64,000 bases of DNA from Pseudomonas sp. ATCC PTA-122608 (GCF_001952855.1 NZ_LPNO01000015.1:57627-121626), one strand, 5' to 3'. Shown: positions 44,073 through 53,152, numbered from the stretch's first letter. Notes: a model not told the origin generated them from the sequence alone. Numbers and translations: made by a program.

Positions 44073-44103
44073 CCTGGCCATTGCGTATAGCGCAATGGCC
44101 AGG
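44073..44103. terminator. Bidirectional hairpin between wapR-like and waaL-kinase genes
   Basis: CCTGGCCATTGCG and CGCAATGGCCAGG form a 13-base perfect stem with loop TATAG, lying between two converging genes. T-runs are weak on both sides, so the hairpin itself must do most of the work. Confidence 0.7.
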
Positions 44104-44130
44104 GGCTTGGAACCTCAGCGGTTCAAACCA

Positions 44131-46008
44131 TCACTTGGCCGGGTTCGCGACCTGTGCGACCGGACGATTGAGCTTCAGCACCTGTTCACGGATCTTCGCC
44201 GTGGCGCTTGGCGAGGCAACCGAGGCATAGCCTTTGGCCAATTGCTCGAAATGCGTTTCGAACAACCAATTGCGATCCTGAGGATAACGCTGCATGTGCC
44301 GCAGGTTGCGCTGGCGCAGGGCGTTACGCAGAGCCGACGGGTAGATGCGCATGTCGGCCACGTCAATCAGGCCGAACTCGCCGTCATCCATCAACAGCAC
44401 GTTGCCCAAATGCAGGGAGCGGAAGTACACCCCGCGCTCGTGAAGCTGGGCCATGAACCCGCCGAAACGCTCAATCAGCGACTCTCGCAGGCTGCTGTCC
44501 AGGCTTTGCAGGGCCTGGCGCAGAGTCAGCCCGGGCAGCGGCTGATAACGTACGGCGCTGCTGGCGTCCTGCAGTTGGTAGAGATTGAGGATGGCCGGTG
44601 ATGGAATCCCCAATGCGCGCAACTGCTCGCTGTTGCTGGCAAAGCGCTCCGAATAGGGATTGAAGCTGCCTGACGTGTACCAGCGACGAGGGCGGAACAG
44701 CTTGAGGAAGCTGCCATCCTCCAGGCGCAGGACCTTGGGCCCCAGGCCGTCGGCTTCAATCACGTGGGCGTGGGCGCACAACTGTTCGAAGTCTTGAGGT
44801 TTCAGGCGTTGTACCGGCATGCGCAGCAGGCTGCGGCGACGCTGGGCGATGCTCAGGCCGGCGATCAGTGCCAGCGGGATCCACAGCAGGAACCAGTGCT
44901 CTTTTGGCCGCGAGAGAATGCCGCCGCCTTCGGTGAGGCCGGCACCGATGCCGTAGGCCAGCAGGGAAGAGGCCAGGATGAACAACGGCTGTGCACGTTC
45001 CTTGAGGCTTTTGTACAGGCCCCAACCGAGCATGAAGGCCCATGGGATGAAGCCGATGATGCCGACGTAATACAGCACACCCAGAGCAAAGCTGTGGGGC
45101 TCGCGCAGCTGATAGCCGTCGGCAAGCGTCAGGTACAGCTCTGAATCGTAGCTGTGGCCGATCCAGGGGTGTTCGGCGATACGCTCAAGCGACATGCCCC
45201 AGAGTTCGAAGCGGAAGGAGCTGCCACGATTGGTGATCAGTTCGGGATAGAATAGCAATAACGCCACCGCGCTCAGCACCATGCCGGCAATCAGCAGGGC
45301 CGAGCGCCGATTGCGAGTGGTAAAACTCATCCAGAGTACGGCGAGGACCAGTGCAACCAGCGGCGTTCTCGAGCCGGTGGCCAGCACTGCAGCGGCCATG
45401 ATTGCGAGTGCCGGAACGCTGAACCAGAGTACGTGCGGACGCTTGGTGGTCATGCATACGTACAGCCAGTAGACACAGAAGAATCCGAATACGTGAGAGC
45501 TCAGTAGCGCATTATCAAGAGCCCCACGCCCGCCGATCATTCGCGCGCCCTCCGAGAAGTGGGGAGCAAAAGCCACCAGGCTGCAGGCGCTGGAGACCAG
45601 CGCAATCAGCGCAGCGCAGAAGAAGATCGGCTTGAACAGTTCGTTGCGGTAATGCAGCAACAGTCCGAAACCGGCAAACAGCGTGAAGGTATTCGGTGGC
45701 CGCTTGAACAGGTCGGAGTCTGTCGTGGGCTCAGGGCTCCAGAACAGGCTGATGAGCGCCCAGCCCGAGAAGACCAGGAAGGCAATCGCCAGGGGTTCGC
45801 GCAATACCTGCTTGAGTTCCGTCGGGCGCAGGCACAGCAGTAACAGTGTCGGCGCGGCGAACAGCAGGTAGTAAAACCTGTGCAGCACATTTCGATTGGT
45901 AACGAAGAACAGCGCACTCAGGAGCAGCAACAAGCCGATGGGCAGAATCCACAGACAGAGGAAGTCGAAAACGCGGTTTGAGCCATAGGTGAGACGCTTG
46001 GATTGCAT
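44131..46008 (-). CDS. waaL: O-antigen ligase (WaaL) fused to a LPS-kinase-like domain
   Basis: A 625-residue protein. Residues 1 to about 400 form a multi-helix membrane protein with the Wzy_C/WaaL large-loop features (ATGSRTPLVALVLAV; ERIAEHPWIGHSYDSE; REPHSFALGVLYYVGIIG), which join O-antigen to core at the periplasmic face. From about 410 to the end a soluble kinase-like domain follows. Its loop reads VYFRSLHLGNVLL, with Ser 531 at the usual catalytic Asp, while the metal Asp is kept in FGLIDVADMRIY. In PAO1, from memory, these are separate genes (PA4999 and PA4998). I start at ATG 46008; a TTG at 46026 is possible. It diverges from msbA. Confidence 0.85.
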   Translation of the reverse strand: MQSKRLTYGSNRVFDFLCLWILPIGLLLLLSALFFVTNRNVLHRFYYLLFAAPTLLLLCLRPTELKQVLREPLAIAFLVFSGWALISLFWSPEPTTDSDLFKRPPNTFTLFAGFGLLLHYRNELFKPIFFCAALIALVSSACSLVAFAPHFSEGARMIGGRGALDNALLSSHVFGFFCVYWLYVCMTTKRPHVLWFSVPALAIMAAAVLATGSRTPLVALVLAVLWMSFTTRNRRSALLIAGMVLSAVALLLFYPELITNRGSSFRFELWGMSLERIAEHPWIGHSYDSELYLTLADGYQLREPHSFALGVLYYVGIIGFIPWAFMLGWGLYKSLKERAQPLFILASSLLAYGIGAGLTEGGGILSRPKEHWFLLWIPLALIAGLSIAQRRRSLLRMPVQRLKPQDFEQLCAHAHVIEADGLGPKVLRLEDGSFLKLFRPRRWYTSGSFNPYSERFASNSEQLRALGIPSPAILNLYQLQDASSAVRYQPLPGLTLRQALQSLDSSLRESLIERFGGFMAQLHERGVYFRSLHLGNVLLMDDGEFGLIDVADMRIYPSALRNALRQRNLRHMQRYPQDRNWLFETHFEQLAKGYASVASPSATAKIREQVLKLNRPVAQVANPAK

Positions 46009-46061
46009 ACAGAAAAGCCGTTCCAAAATAAAGAAAGCCGACCATACTAAAGTAGTGGCTA

Positions 46062-46089
46062 TATAATGTCGCCCGTTGGGTCCAACGGG
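46062..46089 (+). promoter_or_regulatory. Candidate -10 box and leader hairpin of msbA
   Basis: TATAAT at 46062-46067 is followed five bases later by CCCGTTGG-GT-CCAACGGG (46072-46089), a perfect eight-base stem. A transcript starting just after the -10 box would begin with this hairpin, about 80 bases before the msbA start. No good -35 is visible. Confidence 0.45.
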
Positions 46090-46167
46090 GCCGCGGTTGT
46101 GCCGCGTGCAAGTACAACAGAGAAGCTGTGCTAAAGTCAGCCTCCTTTTTCAAAACCGCCGCGTGAT

Positions 46168-47973
46168 ATGACCGACTCCAGTCCGAGCGCAAGCCCTTCG
46201 AGCTTGAAAATATACTTCCGCCTGCTCAGCTACGTTAAGCCTTATGCCGGCTTGTTCGCGCTGAGTATCGTCGGCTTTCTGATTTTCGCATCGACCCAGC
46301 CAATGCTGGGGTACATCCTCAAGTACTTCGTCGACGGCCTGTCCAACCCTGAAGCGGTGTTGTTCCCCACGGTACCTGTCCTGCGGGACCTGCAACTGCT
46401 GCAGGCCGTGCCGCTGCTGATCATCCTGATCGCCGCCTGGCAGGGCCTCGGTTCGTTCCTGGGCAACTACTTGCTGGCCAAGGTGTCCCTGGGACTGGTG
46501 CATGACCTGCGGGTGCAACTGTTCAACAACCTGCTGACCTTGCCGAACCGCTATTTCGACAATCACAACTCCGGGCACCTGATTTCCCGCATCACCTTCA
46601 ACGTGACCATGGTCACCGGTGCGGCGACCGATGCCATCAAAGTGGTGATTCGCGAAGGCATGACGGTGATCTTCCTGTTCGCCTCGTTGCTTTATATGAA
46701 CTGGCGCCTGACCCTGGTGATGATTGCCATCCTGCCGTTGATTGCCGTGATGGTCAGCACCGCGAGCAAGAAATTCCGCAAGCAGAGCAAGAAGATCCAG
46801 GTGGCGATGGGTGACGTCACCCACGTCGCCTCGGAAACCATCCAGGGCTACCGCGTGGTGCGCAGCTTCGGCGGTGAGGTGTATGAGCAGAAGCGCTTCC
46901 TCAAGGCCAGCCTGAGCAACACCAACAAGCAACTGCGCATGACCCGTACCGGCGCGATCTACACGCCGGCGCTGCAACTGGTGATCTACAGCGCCATGGC
47001 GGTGCTGATGTTCCTGGTTCTGTACCTTCGCGGTGATGCTTCTGCAGGTGACATGGTGGCCTACATCACCTTGGCCGGCCTGTTGCCCAAGCCGATTCGC
47101 CAGCTCTCTGAAGTCAGCTCGACCATCCAGAAAGGCGTGGCCGGTGCCGAAAGCATTTTCGAGCAACTGGACGAAGACGTGGAAATCGATCGCGGCACCA
47201 TCGAGCGCGACAAGGTCAGCGGTCGCCTGGAAGTGCGCAACCTGAACTTCACCTACCCGGGCACCGAGCGGCATGTCCTCAAGGACATTACCTTTACCGC
47301 AGAGCCCGGGCAGATGGTTGCCCTGGTAGGCCGTTCGGGCAGCGGCAAGTCGACCCTGGCCAGCCTGATCCCGCGTTTCTACCACCACGAGAGCGGCGAG
47401 ATTCTGCTCGATGGCGTGGAAATCGAAGACTATCGCCTGCTCAACCTGCGTCGACACATTGCCCAGGTGACCCAGCACGTGACGCTGTTCAGCGACACCG
47501 TGACCAACAACATCGCCTACGGTGACCTGGCCGGCGCGCCGCGGGCCGATGTCGAGGCGGCGGCGGCTGATGCCTATGCCAAGGACTTCATCGACCAGTT
47601 GCCTAAGGGCTTCGATACCCAGGTCGGCGAAAACGGCGTGCTGCTCTCCGGTGGCCAACGCCAGCGCCTGGCAATTGCCCGGGCCTTGCTCAAAAACGCT
47701 CCGCTGCTGATCCTCGACGAGGCGACCTCGGCGCTGGATACCGAGTCGGAGCGCCATATCCAGGCAGCCCTGGACAAGGTCATGCAAGGCCGTACGACGT
47801 TGGTCATCGCCCACCGCCTGTCGACCATCGAGAAGGCCGACCTGATCCTGGTCATGGACGATGGCCGAATCGTCGAGCGCGGTACCCACGGCGAACTGCT
47901 GGCTCAAAACGGTTATTACGCCCGCCTGCACGCCATGGGCCTGGACGCGCCGATCCCGGCCGACATCACCTGA
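46168..47973 (+). CDS. msbA: Lipid A flippase MsbA (ABC transporter, half-size)
   Basis: A 601-residue ABC exporter: six membrane helices (about 20-320) and an ATPase domain with Walker A GRSGSGKST, signature LLSGGQRQRLAIA and Walker B LLILDEATSALD. It flips core-lipid A across the inner membrane and also supplies the substrate for WaaL. A short REP palindrome separates it from hldE. Confidence 0.96.
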   Translation: MTDSSPSASPSSLKIYFRLLSYVKPYAGLFALSIVGFLIFASTQPMLGYILKYFVDGLSNPEAVLFPTVPVLRDLQLLQAVPLLIILIAAWQGLGSFLGNYLLAKVSLGLVHDLRVQLFNNLLTLPNRYFDNHNSGHLISRITFNVTMVTGAATDAIKVVIREGMTVIFLFASLLYMNWRLTLVMIAILPLIAVMVSTASKKFRKQSKKIQVAMGDVTHVASETIQGYRVVRSFGGEVYEQKRFLKASLSNTNKQLRMTRTGAIYTPALQLVIYSAMAVLMFLVLYLRGDASAGDMVAYITLAGLLPKPIRQLSEVSSTIQKGVAGAESIFEQLDEDVEIDRGTIERDKVSGRLEVRNLNFTYPGTERHVLKDITFTAEPGQMVALVGRSGSGKSTLASLIPRFYHHESGEILLDGVEIEDYRLLNLRRHIAQVTQHVTLFSDTVTNNIAYGDLAGAPRADVEAAAADAYAKDFIDQLPKGFDTQVGENGVLLSGGQRQRLAIARALLKNAPLLILDEATSALDTESERHIQAALDKVMQGRTTLVIAHRLSTIEKADLILVMDDGRIVERGTHGELLAQNGYYARLHAMGLDAPIPADIT

Positions 47974-47975
47974 TT

Positions 47976-48003
47976 TGTAGGAGCCGGCTTGCCGGCTCCT
48001 ACA
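47976..48003. repeat. Single perfect REP-like palindrome (family D)
   Basis: TGTAGGAGCCGGC and its reverse complement are separated by two bases. It begins three bases after the msbA stop, and in RNA it would be a strong hairpin able to protect or end the msbA message. Confidence 0.8.
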
Positions 48004-48070
48004 TTGCACAAGCCTTTGACAACCCTGTGGTAATATCGCGCCCCTGTTCATTTTGTATGTGGGTTGCTCC

Positions 48071-49492
48071 ATGAAGTTGTCCATGCCGCGATTCGATCAA
48101 GCCCCTGTCTTGGTGGTCGGCGATGTCATGCTCGACCGTTACTGGCATGGCGGTACCTCACGGATTTCCCCTGAGGCACCGGTACCGGTAGTCAAGGTCG
48201 AGCAAATCGAAGACCGTCCAGGTGGCGCTGCCAACGTTGCCCTCAATATTGCCGCTCTCGGCGCCCCGGCCTCCCTGGTGGGTGTGACCGGCGACGACGA
48301 AGCCGCCGACAGCCTGGCCAACAGCCTGCGTGGCGCTGGCGTGCGTGCATTGTTCCAGCGCATCCCGCATCAGCCGACCATCGTCAAGCTGCGGGTCATG
48401 AGCCGTCACCAGCAATTGCTGCGTATAGATTTTGAAGAACCCTTCGCCACCGACGCCCTGGCCCTCAGTGCCCAGGTCGACGAGTTGCTCGAAGGCATCA
48501 AGGTGCTGGTGCTGTCCGACTACGGCAAAGGCGCCTTGAAAAACCACCAGATGCTGATCCAGGCCGCCAAGGCCCGGGGCATTCCGGTGCTGGCGGATCC
48601 CAAGGGCAAGGACTTCTCGATTTATCGGGGCGCCAGCCTGATCACGCCGAACCTCAGCGAATTTGAAACCATCGTCGGCGGTTGCGTCGATGAGCACGAG
48701 CTCGTGACCAAGGGCGCCAAGCTCATGGCCGACCTCGACTTGGGCGCCTTGCTGGTAACCCGTGGCGAACACGGCATGACCTTGCTGCGCCCTGATCAGC
48801 CGGCGATGCACCTGCCGGCGCGAGCCCGTGAAGTGTTCGACGTGACCGGTGCCGGCGACACGGTAATTTCCACCCTGGCCGCGGCAATCGCAGCAGGCGA
48901 GGAGCTGCCCCACGCGGTGGCCCTGGCCAACCTGGCGGCGGGTATCGTGGTCGGCAAGCTCGGTACGGCGGCCATCAGTGCTCCTGAACTGCGTCGTGCT
49001 ATCCAGCGTGAGGAAGGTTCGGAACGTGGTGTGTTGAGCCTTGAGCAACTGCTGTTGGCGATCGACGATGCCCGTGCCCACAACGAGAGCATCGTCTTCA
49101 CCAATGGTTGCTTCGACATTCTCCACGCCGGTCACGTGACCTACCTGGAGCAGGCGCGGGCCCAGGGCGATCGCTTGATCGTGGCGGTCAACGACGATGC
49201 ATCGGTCAGCCGCCTGAAAGGGCCGGGGCGTCCGATCAACAGTGTCGACCGTCGCATGGCGGTACTGGCGGGGTTGGGGGCGGTGGACTGGGTGATCAGC
49301 TTTGCCGAGGCGACCCCGGAAAACCTGCTGGCTCAGGTCAAGCCGGATGTACTGGTCAAGGGCGGTGATTATTCGGTCGACCAGGTGGTCGGTGCCGATA
49401 TCGTCAGTGCTTACGGTGGCAAGGTCAAAGTGTTGGGGCTGGTGGAAAACAGCTCGACTACGGCGATCGTCGAGAAGATCCGCAATAACTGA
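48071..49492 (+). CDS. hldE: Bifunctional heptose-7-phosphate kinase / heptose-1-phosphate adenylyltransferase
   Basis: A 473-residue enzyme that makes ADP-heptose for WaaC and WaaF. The N-terminal PfkB kinase domain (about 1-320) has LVVGDVMLDRYWHGGTSRISPEAPVP split over its start, and DVTGAGDTVISTLAAAI with the catalytic Asp. The C-terminal nucleotidyltransferase domain has FTNGCFDILHAGHVTYLEQA (about 345-365). The start at ATG 48071 (MKLSMPRF) matches the family; an ATG at 48053 adds six residues. Confidence 0.96.
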   Translation: MKLSMPRFDQAPVLVVGDVMLDRYWHGGTSRISPEAPVPVVKVEQIEDRPGGAANVALNIAALGAPASLVGVTGDDEAADSLANSLRGAGVRALFQRIPHQPTIVKLRVMSRHQQLLRIDFEEPFATDALALSAQVDELLEGIKVLVLSDYGKGALKNHQMLIQAAKARGIPVLADPKGKDFSIYRGASLITPNLSEFETIVGGCVDEHELVTKGAKLMADLDLGALLVTRGEHGMTLLRPDQPAMHLPARAREVFDVTGAGDTVISTLAAAIAAGEELPHAVALANLAAGIVVGKLGTAAISAPELRRAIQREEGSERGVLSLEQLLLAIDDARAHNESIVFTNGCFDILHAGHVTYLEQARAQGDRLIVAVNDDASVSRLKGPGRPINSVDRRMAVLAGLGAVDWVISFAEATPENLLAQVKPDVLVKGGDYSVDQVVGADIVSAYGGKVKVLGLVENSSTTAIVEKIRNN

Positions 49493-49494
49493 TG

Positions 49495-49601
49495 GTGGGA
49501 GCGGGCTTGTGTGGGAGCGGGCTTGCTCGCGAAAGCGGTGGATCAGTTGGCAGATGCAGTGACTGACACACTGCATTCGCGAGCAAGCCCGCTCCCACAT
49601 T
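49495..49601. repeat. REPIN family A copy 4, with a partial tandem duplication
   Basis: A complete REPIN (49511-49601) lies between the convergent hldE and the 49626 gene. Its left end is duplicated: GTGGGAGCGGGCTTG occurs at 49495-49509 and again at 49511-49525, a 16-base period. The left extra copy has no partner arm. Confidence 0.9.
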
Positions 49602-49625
49602 CGACCGCCGCGACCTGACGTCCGG

Positions 49626-50594
49626 TTACCGGTTGGCTTTTTTCTTCGGCACAATCTTGCGCAAGATCTGCCGCGCCTTACCCGTCAACCGCTTCAACTT
49701 CGACTCTTTCTCCGGCGCGCTCAGCCCCTGCTGCCGCAGCCAATCCTTCCAGCGGATTCGCTCATCACGCACCACCCAGCCTTCCTGCTGTGCAAAGCTC
49801 TCAGCCAGATATAACCCTCGCGTACTCGCCGGATACAGCTGATCCTTCTTCAAGGTATACAGCTCTGCACACGGCTGCCCGTCCTTGAGGGGCATCAGGT
49901 ACAAGTCCGGACGCTGACGGTCCAGGCGGGCCACCAGTTGATCGCCTTCCAGTCGCTCGTCCACATGAAACAGGCTCAGGGACTTTGCTTCCTTGGGCAC
50001 TTCCAGGCGCAAGTCATAAATCAACTGCAGCGAAGCCGTAGGCAGGTGCACGTAAGCGCGTGGCCGCTCAATCAATTGCATGGTGGCGCAGCGCACCGGG
50101 CGCGCGGCCCCGGACAGCGGCGAGAGGCGAAACGGCAACGCTTCGCGGTAGTGCAGGGCAGACGAGTAGGGTGCCGGTAGCCAGGTGTCGTTGAAGCGCC
50201 CGCCCAGCCAGCCTTCCGGGGTTTCCAGCAGGCATTCCTCGGCGATTTCCTGAATGGCGGTGTGCAGTGGCAGGTTCAGTTCGTGGGCCGGCACATAACC
50301 GGAGATCAGCTTGAGCACCACATCGCCGCGGTCTTGCCGGCGCTGGCGCACCAGCACCCAGTAATCGCGGTTCTGCCAGTGCAGAGTCAGGCGTACCGAG
50401 ACGCCAAGATTGGCCAGTTCCAGTACGAACCGCTCAGTGTCTTGCACCTCCACCGGCTTGCGCCGTTGCAGGGTCTGGGCGAAGTTGAGCGGCATGCCAA
50501 CGCTCTGGTAACTCAAGCCTTCGGGCGTGGCTTCGACATGCAGCGGCAGTGTTTTAAAGTTACTCGGGTTTTTTCTAATGAGCGTTCGCGCCAT
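49626..50594 (-). CDS. Conserved protein of unknown function with a Nudix-like segment
   Basis: A 322-residue soluble protein with no signal peptide. I do not recognise a named family. Around residues 105-135 the stretch from SGYVPAHELNLPLH to AIQEIAEECLLETPEGWLGG resembles a Nudix box (G-x5-E, then Q-E-I-A-E-E), but with two extra residues between the halves and Gln for the usual Arg. The C-terminal 40 residues are basic. The start at 50594 has AAGGAG six bases upstream, clearly better than an ATG at 50636. It lies 41 bases after the aldo/keto reductase gene and is probably cotranscribed with it. Confidence 0.7.
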   Translation of the reverse strand: MARTLIRKNPSNFKTLPLHVEATPEGLSYQSVGMPLNFAQTLQRRKPVEVQDTERFVLELANLGVSVRLTLHWQNRDYWVLVRQRRQDRGDVVLKLISGYVPAHELNLPLHTAIQEIAEECLLETPEGWLGGRFNDTWLPAPYSSALHYREALPFRLSPLSGAARPVRCATMQLIERPRAYVHLPTASLQLIYDLRLEVPKEAKSLSLFHVDERLEGDQLVARLDRQRPDLYLMPLKDGQPCAELYTLKKDQLYPASTRGLYLAESFAQQEGWVVRDERIRWKDWLRQQGLSAPEKESKLKRLTGKARQILRKIVPKKKANR

Positions 50595-50635
50595 GTCGGC
50601 TCCTTCTTGCGTCGGGGTCGGCCGCGTCGGCGGCA

Positions 50636-51448
50636 TCAGAGTTGGCGAATGACCTTGGCAGCGGTCGCTACGTTATGGGCGAGGTGCAGCGGATTAATGG
50701 TCCCGACAATAGCACTGGCGACGCCGGTTTGCGCAAACAACAACATGAAACTGGCGTGAATTGGATCCACTCCTGATTCGAGGCAGACATGGCCACTGGC
50801 TAGTGCCTTTTTCACCAGGATGCCTTTGCCATGGTCGGCGGCATAATCAATGACGGCTTTCTCGGCCTGTTCGTTCAGATTGTAGGTGACCATGGCGCAA
50901 TCGCCTTGTTCCAGAGCCTTTACGCCGCCTTCGACGGTTTTACCGGAGAAGCCAAAACCGCGAATCTTGCCCTCGCGCTTGAGGTCCGCCAGGGTCTGGT
51001 AAACCTCGCAGTCATTGAGGATATGCAGGTCGTTGCCGTCGGAGTGCACCAACACCAGGTCGATAAAATCCGTTTCAAGTCGTTTCAGGCTGCGCTCCAC
51101 AGACAGTCGGGTATGGGCCGCGCTGAAATCATGATGGGACACGCCCTCGGCGAACTCTTCACCCACCTTGCTGACGATCACCCATTCCTGGCGCTGGCCG
51201 CGCAATAGCGGGCCCAGGCGTTCTTCGCTGCGGCCGTAGGCGGGTGCGGTGTCGATCAGGTTGATGCCCAATTGCCGGGCCTGGCGCAACAGCATCCGCG
51301 CGGCATCGTCATCGGGAATCTGGAAGCCGCTGGGGTATTTCACCCCTTGGTCGCGGCCCAGCTTGACGGTGCCCAGGCCCAGCGGCGAAACCAGCAGGCC
51401 GGTGCTGCCCAGCGGGCGATGAAGGTCATGCAGGGTCGGCAGGGTCAT
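50636..51448 (-). CDS. Aldo/keto reductase
   Basis: A 270-residue NADPH-dependent AKR-fold enzyme. The start PLGSTGLLVSPLGLGTVKLGR, the active-site region INLIDTAPAYGRSEERLG (catalytic Tyr) and the strand DFIDLVLVHSDG are typical. It corresponds to PAO1 PA4992. Its start overlaps the stop of the FAD oxidoreductase gene by four bases, suggesting a shared pathway. The substrate is unknown. Confidence 0.88.
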   Translation of the reverse strand: MTLPTLHDLHRPLGSTGLLVSPLGLGTVKLGRDQGVKYPSGFQIPDDDAARMLLRQARQLGINLIDTAPAYGRSEERLGPLLRGQRQEWVIVSKVGEEFAEGVSHHDFSAAHTRLSVERSLKRLETDFIDLVLVHSDGNDLHILNDCEVYQTLADLKREGKIRGFGFSGKTVEGGVKALEQGDCAMVTYNLNEQAEKAVIDYAADHGKGILVKKALASGHVCLESGVDPIHASFMLLFAQTGVASAIVGTINPLHLAHNVATAAKVIRQL

Positions 51449-52620
51449 GGCAGCAGTTGCTCCCAGGCAGGTTGGGCGATGGAGGGTTTCGGCAGTTCAG
51501 GCAGTTTTTCGGTAGTGCCGGGCTTGATGCCGTCACGTTCCAGTGCGTTGATCACCCGATCAGCAAAGTCCGGCGCCAATGCCAGCTTGGTCGGCCAGCC
51601 CACCAGCAGGCGATCCTGCTCGGCGAGGAAGGCGTTGTCCGGGCGGGTCAGGCCTGACTGCAACGGCTCGGCGCGGTCCACGCGCAGGGTGGCCCACTGA
51701 GTCTGGCTCATATCGATCCAGGGCAGCAGCTGCGCCAGCTCTTTTTGTGCCGTGGCGATCTGTTGCTCCGGGGTACGGGCCACACCTTCGGCCTCGGCGA
51801 TATCGCCGCCCAGGTACCACACCCAATTGCCATCGGCGGCGGGGTGTGTGGTAACGGTGATTCGCGGCTTGGTGCCGCCACCCAGGCAGTGCGCATACAG
51901 CGGCTTCAGGCCGGGGCCCTTGGCGATGATCATGTGCAGCGGTCGGCGTTGCATCGCGGGCTGGCTCAGGCCCAGGGCGCTGAGCAGGTCAGCGGTGCCG
52001 CCACCGGCGCTGAGGACGATACGTTGGGCGCGGATCTCGCGGCCATCGACCTTCAGGCCTGCCAGCGTGCCGTCTTCCATTAACGGTTCGATCTTCTCCC
52101 CGGCAAGCAGGCCGTCACCGGCCAGTTGCGCCAGGCGTTCGATCAGGCTCGGGACGTCGATCACCAGTTCGGCCAGGCGGTAGACCTTGCCCTTGAAGCG
52201 GCGGTCTTGCAGGGCCGGTGGCAGGTCATCGCCCTTCACTTGGTCCACGCGGCCACGCACGGCCTTGCTGGCAAAGAAGCTGGTGAGGTTGCCGGCGATA
52301 GTCCCCGGCGACCACAGATAGTGGGCTTCGGACAGCAGTCGCACGCCGGAAAGGTCCAACTCGCCGTTGCCCGCCAGGGCTTCGCGCCAGCGGCGGGGCA
52401 TGTCGGCGATGGCTTCGGAGGCGCCGGTCAGGGCGCCGTGCAGTGCGTATTTCGCACCGCCGTGGATGATCCCCTGGGACTTCACGCTTTGCCCGCCGCC
52501 GAGGGTGGCGCTTTCCACCAGCACCGTGGAAAAGCCCTGGCGGCGCAGGCGCGCATTGAGCCAGAGGCCGGCAACCCCGGCGCCGACAATCAGAACGTCG
52601 GTGGAAATAACGGATGGCAT
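51445..52620 (-). CDS. FAD-dependent oxidoreductase (DAO family)
   Basis: A 391-residue flavoprotein. The N-terminal dinucleotide motif is DVLIVGAGVAGLWLNARLRR, followed by the Glu that binds ribose in TVLVESATLGGGQSVKSQG. The fold resembles glycerol-3-phosphate or amino acid oxidases. It corresponds to PAO1 PA4991. It is coupled to the aldo/keto reductase gene by a four-base overlap and lies 69 bases downstream of the SMR gene. The substrate is unknown. Confidence 0.87.
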   Translation of the reverse strand: MPSVISTDVLIVGAGVAGLWLNARLRRQGFSTVLVESATLGGGQSVKSQGIIHGGAKYALHGALTGASEAIADMPRRWREALAGNGELDLSGVRLLSEAHYLWSPGTIAGNLTSFFASKAVRGRVDQVKGDDLPPALQDRRFKGKVYRLAELVIDVPSLIERLAQLAGDGLLAGEKIEPLMEDGTLAGLKVDGREIRAQRIVLSAGGGTADLLSALGLSQPAMQRRPLHMIIAKGPGLKPLYAHCLGGGTKPRITVTTHPAADGNWVWYLGGDIAEAEGVARTPEQQIATAQKELAQLLPWIDMSQTQWATLRVDRAEPLQSGLTRPDNAFLAEQDRLLVGWPTKLALAPDFADRVINALERDGIKPGTTEKLPELPKPSIAQPAWEQLLP

Positions 52621-52689
52621 GCAGCGACCTCAGTGTTCAAGACAAGAGGCGCAGTATACAGGCACAGCGCGGTGGCGATTTGTCGGTGA

Positions 52690-53025
52690 TCAGTGCCCGG
52701 CCGTTTTCGAGAACAACTGAATCACCACCACCCCAAGCACAATCAGGCCCATCCCCAGCATCGCCGGGATATCCAGTTTCTGCCCATAGATAAACAGCGC
52801 GGCGATGCTGACCATCACGATGCCCATCCCGGCCCACACTGCATACGCGACACCCACCGGCACGGTGCGCACCACCAGCGTCAGCATCCAGAAGGCCACA
52901 CCGTAGCCGACGATCACCAGCAACAGCGGGATAGGCGTGCTGAAACCCTTGATCGCTTTCATGGAAACGGTGGCGATCACTTCCGAGCAGATGGCAATGG
53001 CCAGGTAATAGTAGGCGGCGTTCAT
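52690..53025 (-). CDS. emrE: SMR-family multidrug efflux protein, EmrE-like
   Basis: A 111-residue protein with four membrane helices. The essential proton/substrate-binding glutamate is E15 in AIAICSEVIATVSMK, and the YAVWAGMGIV motif in helix 3 matches EmrE. It works as a dimer exporting cationic drugs such as quaternary ammonium compounds. The start at 53025 has GAGGA nine bases upstream; the frame is open to 53052. A REP pair lies immediately upstream. It corresponds to PAO1 PA4990. Confidence 0.92.
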   Translation of the reverse strand: MNAAYYYLAIAICSEVIATVSMKAIKGFSTPIPLLLVIVGYGVAFWMLTLVVRTVPVGVAYAVWAGMGIVMVSIAALFIYGQKLDIPAMLGMGLIVLGVVVIQLFSKTAGH

Positions 53026-53054
53026 GGGTAAATCCTCGGTACAGGGGTTCAACC

Positions 53055-53152
53055 GTAGGAGCGAGCTTGCTCGCGAAAATAGTCAACGATGACGCAGTGC
53101 ATCTGGTTTAACGCGGCGCGCTGAGGCTTTTCGCGAGCAAGCTCGCTCCTAC
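53055..53152. repeat. REP inverted pair, family B copy 2
   Basis: GTAGGAGCGAGCTTGCTCGC and its reverse complement flank about 50 bases. It fills most of the region between the divergent emrE and LysR genes, leaving little room for promoters: about 30 bases on the emrE side and 70 on the other. Confidence 0.88.

Noticed and set aside
46150..48084. A 644-codon open frame on the minus strand
   Set aside because: Antisense shadow of msbA; the msbA frame has intact Walker and signature motifs.
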